A DNA stretch of 64,000 bases. Source: Nissolia schottii (lineage: Eukaryota; Streptophyta; Magnoliopsida; Fabales; Fabaceae). The position numbers were made by a program, and so were the translations under genes. Location: assembly GCA_003254905.1 (NCBI GenBank), contig QANU01034901.1, forward strand, positions 264,288 through 328,287, written 5' to 3'. This document shows positions 27,188 to 40,120 of this stretch, in pieces. The notes beneath the pieces are model-generated. The model did no database searches. It worked only from the letters and a program-made list of their open reading frames with translations, and was not told the DNA's origin. Within the stretch, counting starts at the first letter, position 1. Every line of letters starts with the position of its first letter.

Positions 27188-28644
27188 AATTTGAAATAAG
27201 TGAAATAAAATAAAATTTGAATTAATTTAAAAATCACATATTATATTTGAAAAATGCTTTGCCCCACACGAATGAACCAACATTACTTGATTGGTTAGTT
27301 ACAAAGATAAAACAAGAACACAATTTTTATTTTGGGCAATCCTTATTGCTTACCAGTTGTATCATGCATGTCTAGTTCTGGCAACCCATTCAGGTTAATT
27401 GTCTAGCACTGCTCATTATATTTATAATATATTATATAGTGTTTAGATTTATATTAAGTTTAAACATAAAATCAAATTAATTCTCATATAAAATCTTATC
27501 AAATTTGTCAGGATTTCAAAGCATTTCCTATTTTTAAAACAACAAAACACAATATTTAATCTCATTTAATTTTATCGAAACTGTATTCAATTACCTTCAA
27601 ATTAAAGCTATGTTTTTTTTTTTGGGGGGGGGGGGGAATGCGTTCATTAAAGCTACCCTTGTAACTTATAAAATCATCAATAAAACAGAGTCAAGCACGA
27701 CAGCAACTACAACAAAGACCTAGTACAAACATAAATAAATACCACATACTTCTATATATATTTTCAAACTTGAAATCACATCCTATGTAGATCTAACAAT
27801 ATCTGCCAGTTCCCACCGCGAATATCACTTCACTCGTAAACTGATTAGTCAATAGAATCACAATACAACCAATCTCCATGTTTCTTGAAGCCTAAGTCAG
27901 TCAACAATAGTTGACCTTTGTTTCCAATAGATGCACCAGATTAACTCCTATAATTGGTTGTTATTTTAATCTGTTTATTAGATTTTATTCTTTGTTATTT
28001 TTATAAAAGCTATTGTGTGTATATATCTCATTAGTACCACCGTCAAGACTCATCTCTTCCCTTCGATCCACCAACCCAGTGCATAATCACCTAAGTAATG
28101 ATACCAAAATATATTGGCGAAATATAGAATATTATATCCATTAATTTTAAACAGAAACAAACTAATTATTCATCATCCATGCTAAAATTATTAAATTAAA
28201 ACAATTACTATTTCATTTGAAAAGAGATATCTCTATTTTTTTTTTAAAAAAAAAAAAAAATCGGAGTAAACTTAACATTTGATAAACTAGTAGCTGCAAA
28301 AGCATTTAAGGATGAAGATTAAGAACTACTATATATTATGCGTAACCTTTGTAAAGTTTGTAATCTAATTGTGACATTAAAAAAAGAAGGTTGAAACTTG
28401 AGTGCCGAGTAATTTTATACACAGGAGCATACAATTTCTATTCACAAATTCCAACAAAATAAATGTTTCTATTGAAATTATATTATATGATTTCATTAAG
28501 AAAGGATTAAGATACAAAGAATTACAAGAAAGTAGTAATTTCTTTCCATATATCGAAACTCAACAATCCACGGCACGTTAGCTAGAACACATGTTAAAAA
28601 TGAATAATACAAGAACCATCGATCGAAGCGAAGAGAAGTATCAT
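26599..28644. other. Intergenic, AT-rich, with homopolymer and dinucleotide runs
   Basis: F-box promoter to about 26850. A (TA)n run lies at 27154-27184. A T11-G13 homopolymer junction lies at 27613-27636. 28480-28644 is the 3' flank of CAF1. I see no gene. Confidence 0.6.
27154..27184. repeat. (TA)n microsatellite
   Basis: About 15 uninterrupted TA units in the region between the F-box and CAF1 genes. Confidence 0.9.
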
Positions 28645-29535
28645 CTAGCTAGCACGAACAAGAACCCTAAAAGGAGCATAGGGCAGTACTATCTTCCAAA
28701 GAGGAGGCTCCAAACCGTAGAGAATGCCTCTGAAGGCCGTAATATTCTTGAAGTTGAAGTAGGTATCCGTGAGTCTGAAAAACGTCTGCAGAGTCAACAA
28801 GCTGTCGGAACCCGCCTGGTGACTCCTCCCAGCAACGCGATCAACCTTCAAAGACTTTGCCAATTTCTCCAAACCGCCGTTGGTTAGGCCATTGCAGAAC
28901 CTAACCATGTGCTTCATGTCATACACATTGGGCCCAAAGAAATACCACACAAGGTAGCTGAAAGATGCGATGTCACGTGGCAGCTTTGTGCCAATCAAGA
29001 TCTTGATGAGGTAACCGAAGTCAGAACAGCCGTGGAAGGTAGCCCATGTCACGTGCATCATGTTGAACAGTAACCCCGAGCTCACGAACAACTTCCTAAA
29101 TGTCTCAGATGGGATGCCCTCAGCCTTGTTCTTCACGAAATCGATGCCTTGCTGCTTAAGCAACGCAATGGATGCAGGGTTGAAGAGGTCGCGTTCAATG
29201 TCGAAATCCATGAAGTTGAATTGCCACACGAAACGGGTGTTTGTTCCGAGATCGGGCAGGTTGCCGGCGTCGTCGGAGAGGGCGAGGCCGATCTGGATGA
29301 TCTTGGTTGCGTCCACGTTGGCCTTCATGAGTCTGTAGTTGTAGGGTGGAGGAAGCTGCTGGGAATAGTACATTGACGGCTTCTTCTTGGGAGCGTAGAC
29401 CACACCGGGGAACTCTGTGTCGATGGCGGCGTGGCGGTAGCGAGGGAGGATCTGCCGGATGAGGGCGAACTCGGACTCCGCGTTCGAAGCCCAGACGTCA
29501 CGAACCACCACCGCCTTTGCGCTTGATGAAGCCAT
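28645..29535 (-). CDS. CAF1: CCR4-NOT deadenylase subunit CAF1 (DEDD nuclease)
   Basis: A single exon of 296 codons plus stop, normal length for plant CAF1, which is usually intronless. The DEDD catalytic set is visible: D39 and E41 in AAIDTEFPG, the third Asp in FHGCSDFGYLIK (about residue 163), and His plus the fourth Asp in HQAGSDSLLT (about 238-243). CAF1 removes mRNA poly(A) tails as part of CCR4-NOT in the cytoplasm; plant members are often stress-induced. The ATG at 29535 is the first in frame (the open frame upstream reaches only a TTG). Nothing in the active site is missing, so I infer a functional enzyme. The family has many paralogues; I cannot say which Arabidopsis number corresponds. 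Confidence 0.93.
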   Translation of the reverse strand: MASSSAKAVVVRDVWASNAESEFALIRQILPRYRHAAIDTEFPGVVYAPKKKPSMYYSQQLPPPYNYRLMKANVDATKIIQIGLALSDDAGNLPDLGTNTRFVWQFNFMDFDIERDLFNPASIALLKQQGIDFVKNKAEGIPSETFRKLFVSSGLLFNMMHVTWATFHGCSDFGYLIKILIGTKLPRDIASFSYLVWYFFGPNVYDMKHMVRFCNGLTNGGLEKLAKSLKVDRVAGRSHQAGSDSLLTLQTFFRLTDTYFNFKNITAFRGILYGLEPPLWKIVLPYAPFRVLVRAS

Positions 29536-29604
29536 GCTTGTTGCTGATCTCTGTCTCACAAGGAAACTCTCTCTCACTCGTGCGCCGTAAGTAATTATGA
29601 CTTT

Positions 29605-29615
29605 GATATTTATAG
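29605..29615 (-). promoter_or_regulatory. TATA box of CAF1
   Basis: CTATAAATATC on the minus strand, about 75 bp before the CAF1 start codon. Confidence 0.5.
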
Positions 29616-31434
29616 ACCTAGGGCACAAAGGTTAGTTTTGTGTTGATATTTATGACAACTTACTTTTCGAAACGTTATACTTTCTTTCTTTCTTTCTACC
29701 AGAAAATAATTATTAAATTGTAATTTAGAATATTATTATAAATTAATGTTTATGGAATATTTAAGATTACTAGTCCATAATTAGAGTCCAACTATAATAT
29801 CCTTAATTTATTATAAGATAAAACAGTCTTTCCAATTTTATTTAGTTTAAAATTCAAGATACCGTATCTCATAAATTGAAACCAATAATCGATTCTTGAA
29901 GAGATACGCCCAAATATGCTCTATCTTCTTATTATTATAGAAATCTACTCTATTTATTTCAAATTGTATTTACTTTTTGAGAGAGAAATATAGTTTGACG
30001 GAGTCAACTAAGAGATTTTTCTTACTCTAAAAGCAATTAAGAATTTTATTTCCATCCATCGATATAACATAATAAAGAAAAATACATAACCTAATTCGTT
30101 CCGGCACATTACAGTTAAAGTCGTGTATGGCATGTATATATATACCGCATAAAAAAATATTTAAATTTTATTTCAAATAAAAACTAAAATAAAATAATTA
30201 TTAAATTTGAAATGTAAGGTTTGTCGTTATTACACAATGACTATTTTTAAATTAAATTGTTTTCATTTTTAAGTTTAAAATTAAGAAAACATTTTTTGTT
30301 GAAATGTTCAATTATAGGCTCTTGTAATTTAATATTAAATAGTTTAAAACTAAATATTAGATATTTATATGTTGAAAAAACCATAATTATAGATTGTTGA
30401 TTTATATAGAGAGAGCACGTGCAACCAACAAGGTTGAAACTTGATTGCTAGAGCTTTTGTAGTCTAGTGCTTTATGAAGACTAAAAATTTCATGGTGTGG
30501 AGAAAGAATTGACGGAGTCATAGCTGAAGGACGGTGCGTCACTACATTTATATTTCTTGATCTAGACAATCTTAATGATGGTAACAATCCACTCTTCATA
30601 TATATATTCACAGCTACACTTAATGGAGGTAAAAAGTACTTCTCTCCCAAATATCATCCACCGGAACAAAAGTAGTATTATGCTCTCATCAGTCCCCATA
30701 TAAAGAGGGTCCTCAAATTGTGATCCTCAAATTACCTAAGACTCGTTGTCAACAAGATTAAAAACAGTAACTTGAATATATGATTACACTTTCAGATAAT
30801 GACCCTTATAAGGTGGAAATGCTTAATATTTTTTAAATTTCTGGTGTATTAAAAACCACTTTTTCATTTTAGACTTTTTAACAAGTGTCCTTAAAAAAAG
30901 ATACTTGTTACCAAAACTTTTATTTATGCATTTCAAATAGATAACATGATTTTAAGATTGAACTTGTGAAAAAACACAACATTAAATGAAAGATTACTCC
31001 TTAAATTTTATTTGAACAAGATACTTAGCAGCAAATCTCAACCTCCGCTGAAACTGCAAAGGTACTCCTAGCCTAGGCATTATCTCACATGCTGGCAACA
31101 TTTTCTTAGCTGACAGCCGCACACCCTTATAGACAAAAACTTTCAAGTGCTAAAATAGGGATCCAAGCCACATTAAATGACACGCTAAACAATGTTAAAG
31201 TAAGATTGCAATGGTAAAAACGATAACTGAAGAAGCTTAAAATATACAACCAGACTCCCAGGAGGGTAGAAAGTTCAAGGGAAAGAAACATAACCAAAAT
31301 ATGTACCTAAATTCTATGGCAGACAAACTAAAAACAGACAAGACCCCAAATAGCATGACAATAAGCAGAATCCATCGTTACATCAGAGTGGAGAGCACTG
31401 AGTACTGAGATATCATCACCAAGCTAGCAATTTC
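29616..31434. other. Intergenic, AT-rich
   Basis: 29680-29699 has a short (TTTC)n run in the CAF1 upstream region. The minus-strand ORF 30402-30650 has no recognisable content. 31000-31434 is probably 3' UTR of the zinc-finger gene. Nothing else seen. Confidence 0.5.
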
Positions 31435-34400
31435 CTACCTTCTCTGAAGATCCACTGATGAGCAGCACACCAACTGTATCCAGTATGGTCTGCTCTTGGA
31501 TTTCCTCTTTTCCCTCTTCATGTCTGCAGGATATCTTGCCGGTGAGTTCCATTCTTCCGCAACATCTCCTATCACGGCTTGAGCCGCAGGGGACTCAGGA
31601 CCAAGAATGGAGTTAACGGTCGTCAATCCAGAACCGTTATTCTCCGGAACTTTACCATTCTTTCGGCTCGCCGAACTCTCTTCCGATTTTGGAGATCTCG
31701 GCTTGTTGACATCGGCAGCCTCGCCCAAGAGGCTCTTCAGAGGCGTGTGCTCCTTTCCGGAGCCCCAGCTTGTTACCTTGGCTATTATCTCTTCATTATT
31801 GGGTTGAGTAAGAGAGGGAAACCAACCAGCCTGCAGGCTAGAACTTGGCTGCTGTGGATTCTTCCCCTTCTGGCCTTCAGAAACGGGCGCTTTATGGCTA
31901 GCCGTGTGCCCAGGTTTGACCAATTTCTTGAAAGATGGTGCTTCAAACATCTCTGATTTTCCGAACTGCTGTCTCTCAGATGCAGCTTTCGGGATGTTCA
32001 AGTTGGATTTCCCAGCTTCTGTTGATGCCACCAAACCAGTTGGTGGTGAAGTTTCAGCATCAATAACAGCTGGTGCATCGGATTGCATTGAGAGAACTGT
32101 TCAATGGACCATGAAGAAGTCAACCAATCACATTTTCACTCGTAAATATCATTAAATGATTTTAGCTTTAATGTTGTACACACAGATTGCTCCTCTTCCC
32201 TCCCCCAAACTTCCGACAAGGGAAAACACTAATTGACACAATGCATTCGGAAGGAGGGAAAAAAACTACTTGTTAGGATCACAACAAATCAATAGGTGAA
32301 GATATTGATGAAAGAGATGTAAGGGCATTTATGAGGCAAAAACATATCTTTGCAAGAAACCAAAACATTAACAATGACCGAATTTCATTCGAGATGTTAG
32401 CAGCATGCAACATTCAGGGATGCACACGGGTATAGTAGCGAGCATGTATGTATTGACGTGTCTTTGGTGCGTGAAAGTGTGTACAAAATGATTTAACTCA
32501 TTCTAATCAACCATGCAACAAATATACAAGTTGCAGTAAAACTTGATCAAATTCACCCTAAAATTATGAGCCACAACTAGTGTACTGTGAAATTAGATGC
32601 AGATAAAGGATGTGGATTTTAGCGAAGGAAAAGCAGTTCGAGACATGTGGTCAATATCTATGAAGCATGAATCTCTAATTAAGAATGTAGCAAATATCAC
32701 ATTATAGCACCTTGGTCTACAGATAACTTTACATCAACGAAAAGGTCGCTCCATATTAGGTGGCCTCGTTGATCAGCTTAACATATTGAAAATGAAATAG
32801 CTCCAATATTCGATAGGGTGTAAATGCTTTCCTTTACAAACAACAAAGGTATATATACCTGAAACGGAACCCCAGTTGGCTTCTAAACTGTCACACCGGC
32901 TACTGGAGACAACTGAAGCATCAATTCCGGATAAACTATGTTTAACCAAGTTATTACCACCTTGATCTTGAACAGGCACAGCAGTAACTCCAGAAACTTC
33001 CCTGCCGGGCTGAGCATCTTGATTATCTGCAAAATCATGTTGAGCAGATGGCTCAGCATTAATAGAAGAAAGCGATGCATACTTCTCAGCAAGGTCTTCT
33101 GCTGCCTTCACTAACAGTTCTGCATCCTGTGCTTGATGAGAATCAGCAGAAGTACCAACAGATCTGTTACATTCCTCATGTACTTTGACATTGCTATTGA
33201 TTTCGCCTTCTTTTACATCTTCCTTGGCACCTGATAGCGGAGCTATATTTGTGATCTCTATGCCTTTTGACTTTCCTGTGGACCCATCAATCACAGCCTC
33301 TGAAATAACCGGGCTGTCAATCTGATTGTTAGCAGTTTCTCTACATTCAGCATCAGTAATATCAAAATTCTCAATTTTATCCATCTCAACAGCATTGTTA
33401 CTCTTAAACAACTCACTCGATCGCTTGACTTCGAATTGCAGCAGGTCACTGGGTTGAAGATCATCTATTTGTGTTCCAAGATCGTTTTCCAAATTAGCTA
33501 CAACACCCTTACCATCTTTAGCTACATCATTTATTTCAGTTCTGTTGTTCTCATGATGACTTATATTGTCTATGCTAACTACTCTAGTTGTTTCACTGGT
33601 CACAAAACCAAAGGATGCGTCCCCTGGATTCTCAATTGTTGAGGCCATTGAAACACTTTCTGCTAAACTTATCTGCTGTGAGTTTTCAACATCAATAGGT
33701 CCCAGTTCTTCAGAAAAGTGAACCATATGGCTTTCATTCATCTCAGATTTTGTAGCATTCATAGATGCACCAATTTCATCTGATCTTTGCGAACTTTCAA
33801 CTGCGAGCTTGACTGGAAAAACTTCAGTGTGCTCTTCAGCATGGATGTCTTCAGCCATAGGTTCATTGCTGACCATCTCCTTGTTCATACTATCAGAACT
33901 ATCCATAACATGCATATCTAGAGAGAAGATGTCACTTTCTTCAGTCAATTGGCTTGGACTATAAAGAGAATTATTTTCCTCACTAACTATATCCTTGAAG
34001 CCATCTTCCTCATGTTTTGATGTATCGGATGAATGTAGGCCTGAAGGGTTTTGGGATATGACTTCTTCATCATCTTTAAAATCGTCATACTCACTCTGAG
34101 AATGGTGTACATCAGTTGCTTCTTCACTTGTAGCAAGGGTATTGGCATTAGCATTTCCTTCTTCCATTTCCTGCAGAACCTCAACATCACCAGAATTAGC
34201 AAACTGTATCACATGGGATGCCTCTACCTGAACATCATTTGTAGAAGCATTTGTTATTACAACAGAGTCTGACCCAAGGGAGGGGTCATCTTGGACAAGC
34301 ACAGAAAGGGACTCATCACTGTTCTTCTCCTTCGGATTAGAGGTTTCCTCAGCCACTTGATGATCCGAGTACACTGCATCATTATCTGCTATTTTAGACA

Positions 34401-36198
34401 CTCCTTCACGTGTTACACCTACAACAATATTAGAAGGGACGACAATTTCAACTTCGTTTATGTCTGATTTAATCTCATCCTTTCCTGCCAAATTAGTCTC
34501 CAAAGCAGTTGATGCCAAACTGCTGCCTGTCACATTTTCACCAGCATAGATCTCATTTTCTGGCAATACATCAGGCATAGCTTCGGCTTTGCTGGGATGT
34601 GATTTAGTTGACAAGCCAAAGCTGTCATCAGCATGGACAACAGTTGATTCTTCAGCCCTCAAATCTGCAACAGAATTGGATAATGGATCCACATTAGTCT
34701 CTGACAATGGACCTTGCAACTCTAGTGTGTTTCCCACTTCAACCCTTTCACCATTCGAAATCTTAGGATGAGGAATTTCGCAGTCATCCATTGACTCAAC
34801 AGTTAACTGGCTCACATCTGCATCTATGAAAGGAATTATCAGACTCAATAGAACCAGAAAGGAAACAAATCTTGTTGTATCAACATTTTCCTTCAAGCAT
34901 CAAGTTATTTAATGTGTAATTAAGTGACAAATAAAGCCAAAAGTTTTGAAGGCTAAAATAACTCTAAATTTTTTTTACTTACTGGTACTAAGTTGAGCAA
35001 ATACTATTCAAGTGCAAAGGTAAAATCAATAAACTTCTTCACAGAAATTCCACAATCATCAAGCTTGATACTCATTCCCACACCATGCAAAATTATATTT
35101 TCCCCAATTTTCAATTTTTCAGGCATGAACATTTTTCTTTGCCACAAGTCTATACTCAGTAAATAAAGTAAATCCAGGGCAATATAATCAGAGAACGTGT
35201 GATGTATATCTACTTCTTCTTACCATTAACATCATTGTCTTCGGAAGACGCTGGAAATTTTGGGTCTTTTTCATCCACTCCTTCCACATTAGTACTTGAG
35301 TCCAAACTAACTTCTTGCAAAGATTCCTTAACTCCTTGACTTAGTCCACTATCTGAAAAGTCAGCAACTGCATCTGAAAACACCTCATCCTCTGATCTAT
35401 TTATTTTCTCTCCGAATGCATCACTACCCTTCTCAGTGTTGCCTGTGTCCAAGGCCTTTGGACCTAACACGACCACACCAAAAGAATATCAACACATCAA
35501 CACTTTGGCTGTTATCCATAAACGAACAAAGACAACCTTATCCTTTTGGAATTAGTATTAACTCCAAACACCATATATCTAAAGTCAAGCTCAGTTAGAA
35601 TGGTGCATATTTACACTCTCAAAAAGAAGGGTACTCACTCACCCGGTGTTTTGTGATCATCATCAGAACCATGTTCATCATCTGAGCCGTTGGAACGGGT
35701 CTGTCCCTCGGAGAAACAAAGCTTGTAACCTTCAATGGTTCCACAGATCTTCTTGTGAGCACGCCTGTGCTTGGCACTTGGATGTGGATTCGGGAATGGC
35801 CATCCACATTTGTGACACACATGAACTCCATGACCCTCATGCCCTACAAACACCAAGAAAAACAGCATAAAAATCTTCCCTCTCGGATACAATTTTCAAA
35901 AGTTCAATTTTTTTTAACCTTCAAAGGACCCCAAATACAATTTCCAAAACAGAACACCCCAAAAACCCAGAAAGGCAGAGACTTTTCACACAAAAAACAC
36001 AAAGCAGCAAAACCCATAAAGATAAACAATATAAAAAATGGGAAAGGGGTGATGAGATGAGATTGAGACCAGTGACCCCACCCACCCCCCCCCCCTCTCT
36101 AAAGATAAAAAAGCGAAAAAAGAAAAAAAGAAGGCTAAGTAGATAAGAAAGTAAAATGCACCTGGAGTGTGAGCTTTCCTTTGATCTGTGCTATCCAT
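31435..36198 (-). CDS. C2H2 zinc-finger protein with long acidic disordered region
   Basis: Five exons on the minus strand: 36198-36162, 35843-35643, 35463-35224, 34823-32859 and 32096-31435. They join in frame to 1034 codons plus stop. Exon 1 codes for only 12 residues. Exon 2 carries one classical C2H2 finger, CHKCGWPFPNPHPSAKH.., with spacing C-X2-C-X12-H-X3-H (about residues 21-41), followed by KKICGTIEGYKLCFSEG. The remaining 950 or so residues are rich in Asp, Glu, Ser, Asn and Val, without repeats or membrane segments, and look intrinsically disordered. The C-terminus turns basic (MKREKRKSKSRPYWIQ then LVCCSSVDLQRR). It resembles uncharacterised plant 'C2H2-like zinc finger' proteins. 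Nuclear action is inferred from the finger and the basic tail only; no function can be assigned. The start is the only ATG that opens exon 1 in frame (36198). Confidence 0.85.
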
Positions 36199-36225
36199 TC
36201 CCAATGACTAAAAAAGTAAATGACA

Positions 36226-36258
36226 CAGAAGAAGAAGAAGAAGAAGAAGAAGAAGAAA
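36226..36258. repeat. (GAA)n microsatellite
   Basis: About eleven GAA units just upstream of the zinc-finger gene start, reading (TTC)n on its sense strand. Confidence 0.9.
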
Positions 36259-38365
36259 ACCCAACAAGTAATAAAAAGTACAAAAACCAGAGCAAGCACA
36301 CTACAATGAGGAAGCTAGAAAAAACCAAAATCTGAAGGGAACGTGAGATGAAGAAGAAAGACACAAGAACAGGGAGTTGTTAAGAAAAAAAAGAAGAGGA
36401 GGTTGTGACCATAGTGGAGTGATACACTCACTACACTGATTCGGGAACAGCTTCATGGAAAGCGAAGGGCCCCGCCACCCATGTGAACAACAAGGCATAA
36501 GACTGTTCATTTTACACGCGCGCTTCTTCGTATTGAAGGGCATTTTAGTCTTTCTCCTGTTGTCGAGGGTATAACTGCCGCACGTGATGACATGAGGCGC
36601 ACGTGTCTGGAGCCCGTGACAACCTTTCTTTTCCACCGCTGGGGGCGGATAATGAAAGAGTCACAGGGTGTGACGGTGGGTTGAAATTGGAGTAAACAAA
36701 AGGGTGTAATGGGTCGTCTACGTTGTACTGGGAGAGAGTATGTCTCCTGTTTAGGCTGCAACCATTACTATCAATAGTTTTTGTTTGTTTGTATTTGGAT
36801 GGTGATAAATACACTGGGGAGTAGTTATGCTACTCCATCAATTAGGTGTAGCGTACGTACGTGTGCTTGTGCGTTGTAATTACAACGTGGGGAGACTCTC
36901 AGCTACCACTAATCACTGCATTGGTTGCCTTTTGTTTGTGGGCTTTCGCTTGCTTATGGTTAGTTAAGGACCCCGTAGAGTAAGGTTTTGAGTTTTAAAT
37001 AATTTTTAATATATTAAAGGTTTTAAATTTTCATTTTTTTAATATAAAATTTTTACTCTTGATTTCTTAAATAATGTTCTAATGATATTCATGGGCTTTT
37101 TTCTTATTCCTTTTTTTAACGTACTCCTTCACTCTCATAAAAGTTATCATTTTTTTTCATGCACCTTGTTAAGAATTGAACCCTTAATAAAAATATTTAA
37201 AGGAACCAATTATTTACCAAAAGTGATCATTTTGATTTTGATTTTTTAGTTCATTCTAAATTGGACAGATTTAAATATAATTTGTATATTGATATATAAA
37301 ATTTAATGGTGAATAAAAAAGTCAAAAGAGATAATTAAAAGAAAGGCAGTAGATAAAAAAGTTGCACAGAAACATTTTATGTTTTTAAAAAAGGTCAAAG
37401 GCAACTCCCCGGAGCGGATCCTTGTGTAAGATTAGCCCCCCCCCCCAACAAAAAAAAAATATTTTGGTATTTATTATTGGTTATGTTGGCCTTTACCAAA
37501 AAATAAAATATTGGTTATGTTGGGGACTTTGGCTCCATCTCCAACTTATGATTCTTGTCTTGGAGCATTAGTCAATTTGCATGTTCAACGTTGGGTTTTG
37601 GTTTTGACCGAAACTCTTCCTGCCATGAAACCGACACTGTAGAAACTATATTCACGATGTGCAGATCAAATCACACGTAACTAAGAAGTTTTTAATAATG
37701 AAAATTTTAAATGAATGGAAAGGGAGGTATGTCTCCAAAATCTAAGTTTAATTATTATCAAACTAAAATTAAAACGTCTACTAAAAAACTAAAATTAAAA
37801 CAAAAGTAAAATTTCAACCAAATGTGTCAATTTTATGAAATGTTATTTGGCCGTATTATCGTTTATTCTATTAAGAAGGCAATACGTTGGTGCACCAATA
37901 AGTTGTGCATACTTAAAAGTGATTCCAACTTAGGAATGGGCTGTGACGGTCACAATAATAATTTGGTGAACTATGATGAGTGGTGTGGGAGGACCCCACC
38001 AAGTGGTTGTGTTATTGTTTTTTATTTGGGGATCTTGTGGATAGAATCATCTCTGCTTGACTGGCCGATCTGGGAAATTTTAGTTAAGGTTGTTAGTGTT
38101 GGAACGTGCCTTACAAGATAATAAAGAGGTATTATGTCGCATAACAACAAATGTGGGTATTTTTAATTGCGTTTGATAGATGATATGGTTAGGGGACATT
38201 TGTCTTATTACCACATGTCCATTCTAGTTTTTTTGTTTTTTTTTTACGGAAAATAAAGAAATTGTATTCATAGAGAAGGTATGCAGGACCACCCATGTAA
38301 TTTAAAAAATATGCATTAGATCTGATGCAGATATAAATACACTCTTACATTCTACACCAACACGG

Positions 38366-38482
38366 TTTATAATTTTATTTATTCTTCAAAGACTATTGAT
38401 GTTTAAATATTTTTTTATGTCAATTTATAGTTTTACTCATTCCTCAAAGAATATTGATGTTTAAACTTTTTTTTAGGTCAAA
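38366..38482. repeat. Tandem duplication of about 59 bp
   Basis: Two adjacent copies, each holding TTATA(A/G)TTTTA, ATTC, TCAAAGA and TATTGATGTTTAAA followed by a T-run and GTCAA. Confidence 0.75.
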
Positions 38483-38999
38483 GGCTAACATGAAAAGTTA
38501 TATAATTTTTAAAATATATTATGTCTTTTTTCACAATAAACCTAAACATTTTCATTCAAAAATCCACAAAATGGTACACCAAAACATCCACAAAGGGAAT
38601 AAAAAAAAACTCACTATATGTCATTACAAGAAGCAAAAATTATAGATAATCACGCTCAAAATTTAATAGATTTGAATTTTTATTAGATAGAAAAAAACAT
38701 AAACAATGAAAAAAAAAATGGTGAGACATCCACCAATGAAGAAGGTTGGTAACTGTCCTCACAGACACGCGTAGAGATAAAGATTAGAAAAAGAAAAGAG
38801 GGAAAGTAAGAATTTAGGTTCACTCTTGTTTTTTAGTTTAACTTATGTGCACGATTAATTAATATAAAAAAAGTTTTACATTGTTATATAATTACGTGTT
38901 GTCACAAAATAAGTAATGAGAATTCATTATTTTTTATTAATGTGAAACCATATAATTAAATGATAATGTAAAATATTTTTATACTAATAATTTATAGTT

Positions 39000-39170
39000 T
39001 TTTACATGTATCTTCTCACCAAAGACAAACATATTTGGGTAAGATGAGATATTTAACCGAGTCGCGCACTTGGCTATGGTAGGTAAGTCTTCCAATGGGA
39101 ATAATTTAAACTCGGGATCTTGTTTAAGCGATACCAAGCCGCTTACCACTTAGATCAACCCCTCGTTGGT
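39000..39170 (-). mobile_element. tRNA-derived SINE candidate
   Basis: On the minus strand the text GAGGGGTTGATCTAAGTGG then TAAGCGGCTTGG resembles a pol III box A region. About 30 bp later GATCCCGAGTTTAAAT resembles box B (GGTTCGANNCC), as in plant tRNA-derived SINEs. The mutated boxes and the lack of a cloverleaf argue against a working tRNA gene. A (GTAAAAA)-like tail lies near 39005. The exact ends and target duplication are not resolved. Confidence 0.5.
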
Positions 39171-39664
39171 TATTTAAACGTATTAAATGACTATTAAAGT
39201 TGAACCTATGATTTACTATGTTATGATGAACTAATTCCTTGCTGCTGGACCACACTCCAATTGATAATGCATAAAAAAATATTTATTTATTTTTCGAAAG
39301 ACCATTAGTTTCGAGACCATGCCAAGGGAATCCAAATACTAACATAAAAAGAATAAAATGTGAATAACACTTCTTCCTTTTAAATAAAATATTTAGCAAT
39401 ACGTGTTTCCCAGGAAGACTGGTTTGTTGCGGGCGTGCATGATTTTGGGCTTGTGGCTGGTGGGCTATTGTTCTTCTATACCTTTGAGTCTCTGACAAAA
39501 AAGATAAACGAAGAGAAAGGAGGTATGTCTACAACGAAGTTTGGATCACCAAAAGATCCACCAATCACCACTGCTTGCTTTAATCCACCAAACCCTTCAA
39601 AGTTCAAACCCAGGCCCGCCGTGCCACCAATAGCCAATTTTTCAGTTTCTTTTATAGAATTTTG
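39171..39664. other. Intergenic, nothing recognised
   Basis: Moderately AT-rich; the ORFs at 39283-39498 (-) and 39435-39665 (+) overlap each other and show no domain. Confidence 0.4.
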
Positions 39665-39665
39665 A

Positions 39666-40119
39666 AAGGGTTAATTAAGTTTTTAGTCCCTGTAATTTGA
39701 AAAAGTTTGGTTTTAGTCCCTCTGTGTAAGTTTTGGTCCCTGAAAAATAGAAAAATTTGGTTTTAGTCCCTGTTAACGGTGGAGGGGTAACGGTGCTGAC
39801 GTGGCGGTTGACGTCGCTGACGCGGCTTGACACGTGGACACGCCACGTAGGCGGAGCAAACCGGTTCGGATCTACCCGTTTCCACGACCCGACCCGCCCA
39901 TTCTTTGAAAAATTAAAAACCCTAAGAAACCAAAATCCCCAAATCTTCATCCCCCCCACTCGAGCACCCTCGTGCACCCACCTGCACACACTCCACCTCC
40001 CCACCACCGCTTCTTCGTCTGCCGCCGTCGCCGCCCCTAACGCCGTCGCTGCCCCTAACGCCGTCGCCGCCCCCACTCGGTGTTCCACTTCCCCTTCGTC
40101 GTGCGCGCCTCGTCTTCCC
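39666..40119. mobile_element. One end of a long-TIR element, cut at an N
   Basis: 39666-39775 repeats GTTTTTAGTCCCTG, GGTTTTAGTCCCT and GTTTTGGTCCCTG, the arm sequence of the 'tttagtccc' class of plant elements. A GC-rich block with ACGTGG and CACGTGG words follows, then an 18-bp tandem repeat GCCCCTAACGCCGTCGCY (about 40034-40078, 2.5 copies). The sequence changes abruptly at the single N (40120), and no matching opposite arm follows. ORFs on both strands across this GC-rich block are probably fortuitous. Confidence 0.55.
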
Positions 40120-40120
40120 N

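Larger units (their letters stand above)
36199..39000. other. Promoter of the zinc-finger gene and intergenic sequence
   Basis: 36226-36258 is a (GAA)n run, (TTC)n on the sense strand, in the probable leader of the minus-strand gene. 36077-36099 (within its first intron) and 37437-37448 hold poly-C runs. 38366-38482 is a tandem duplication listed separately. The plus-strand ORF 37822-38121 shows no known domain. I see no supported gene. Confidence 0.5.

Noticed and set aside
39060..39165. Functional tRNA gene
   Set aside because: Box A/B-like words exist on the minus strand, but box B is mutated and no acceptor or anticodon stem can be paired; SINE origin is more likely.
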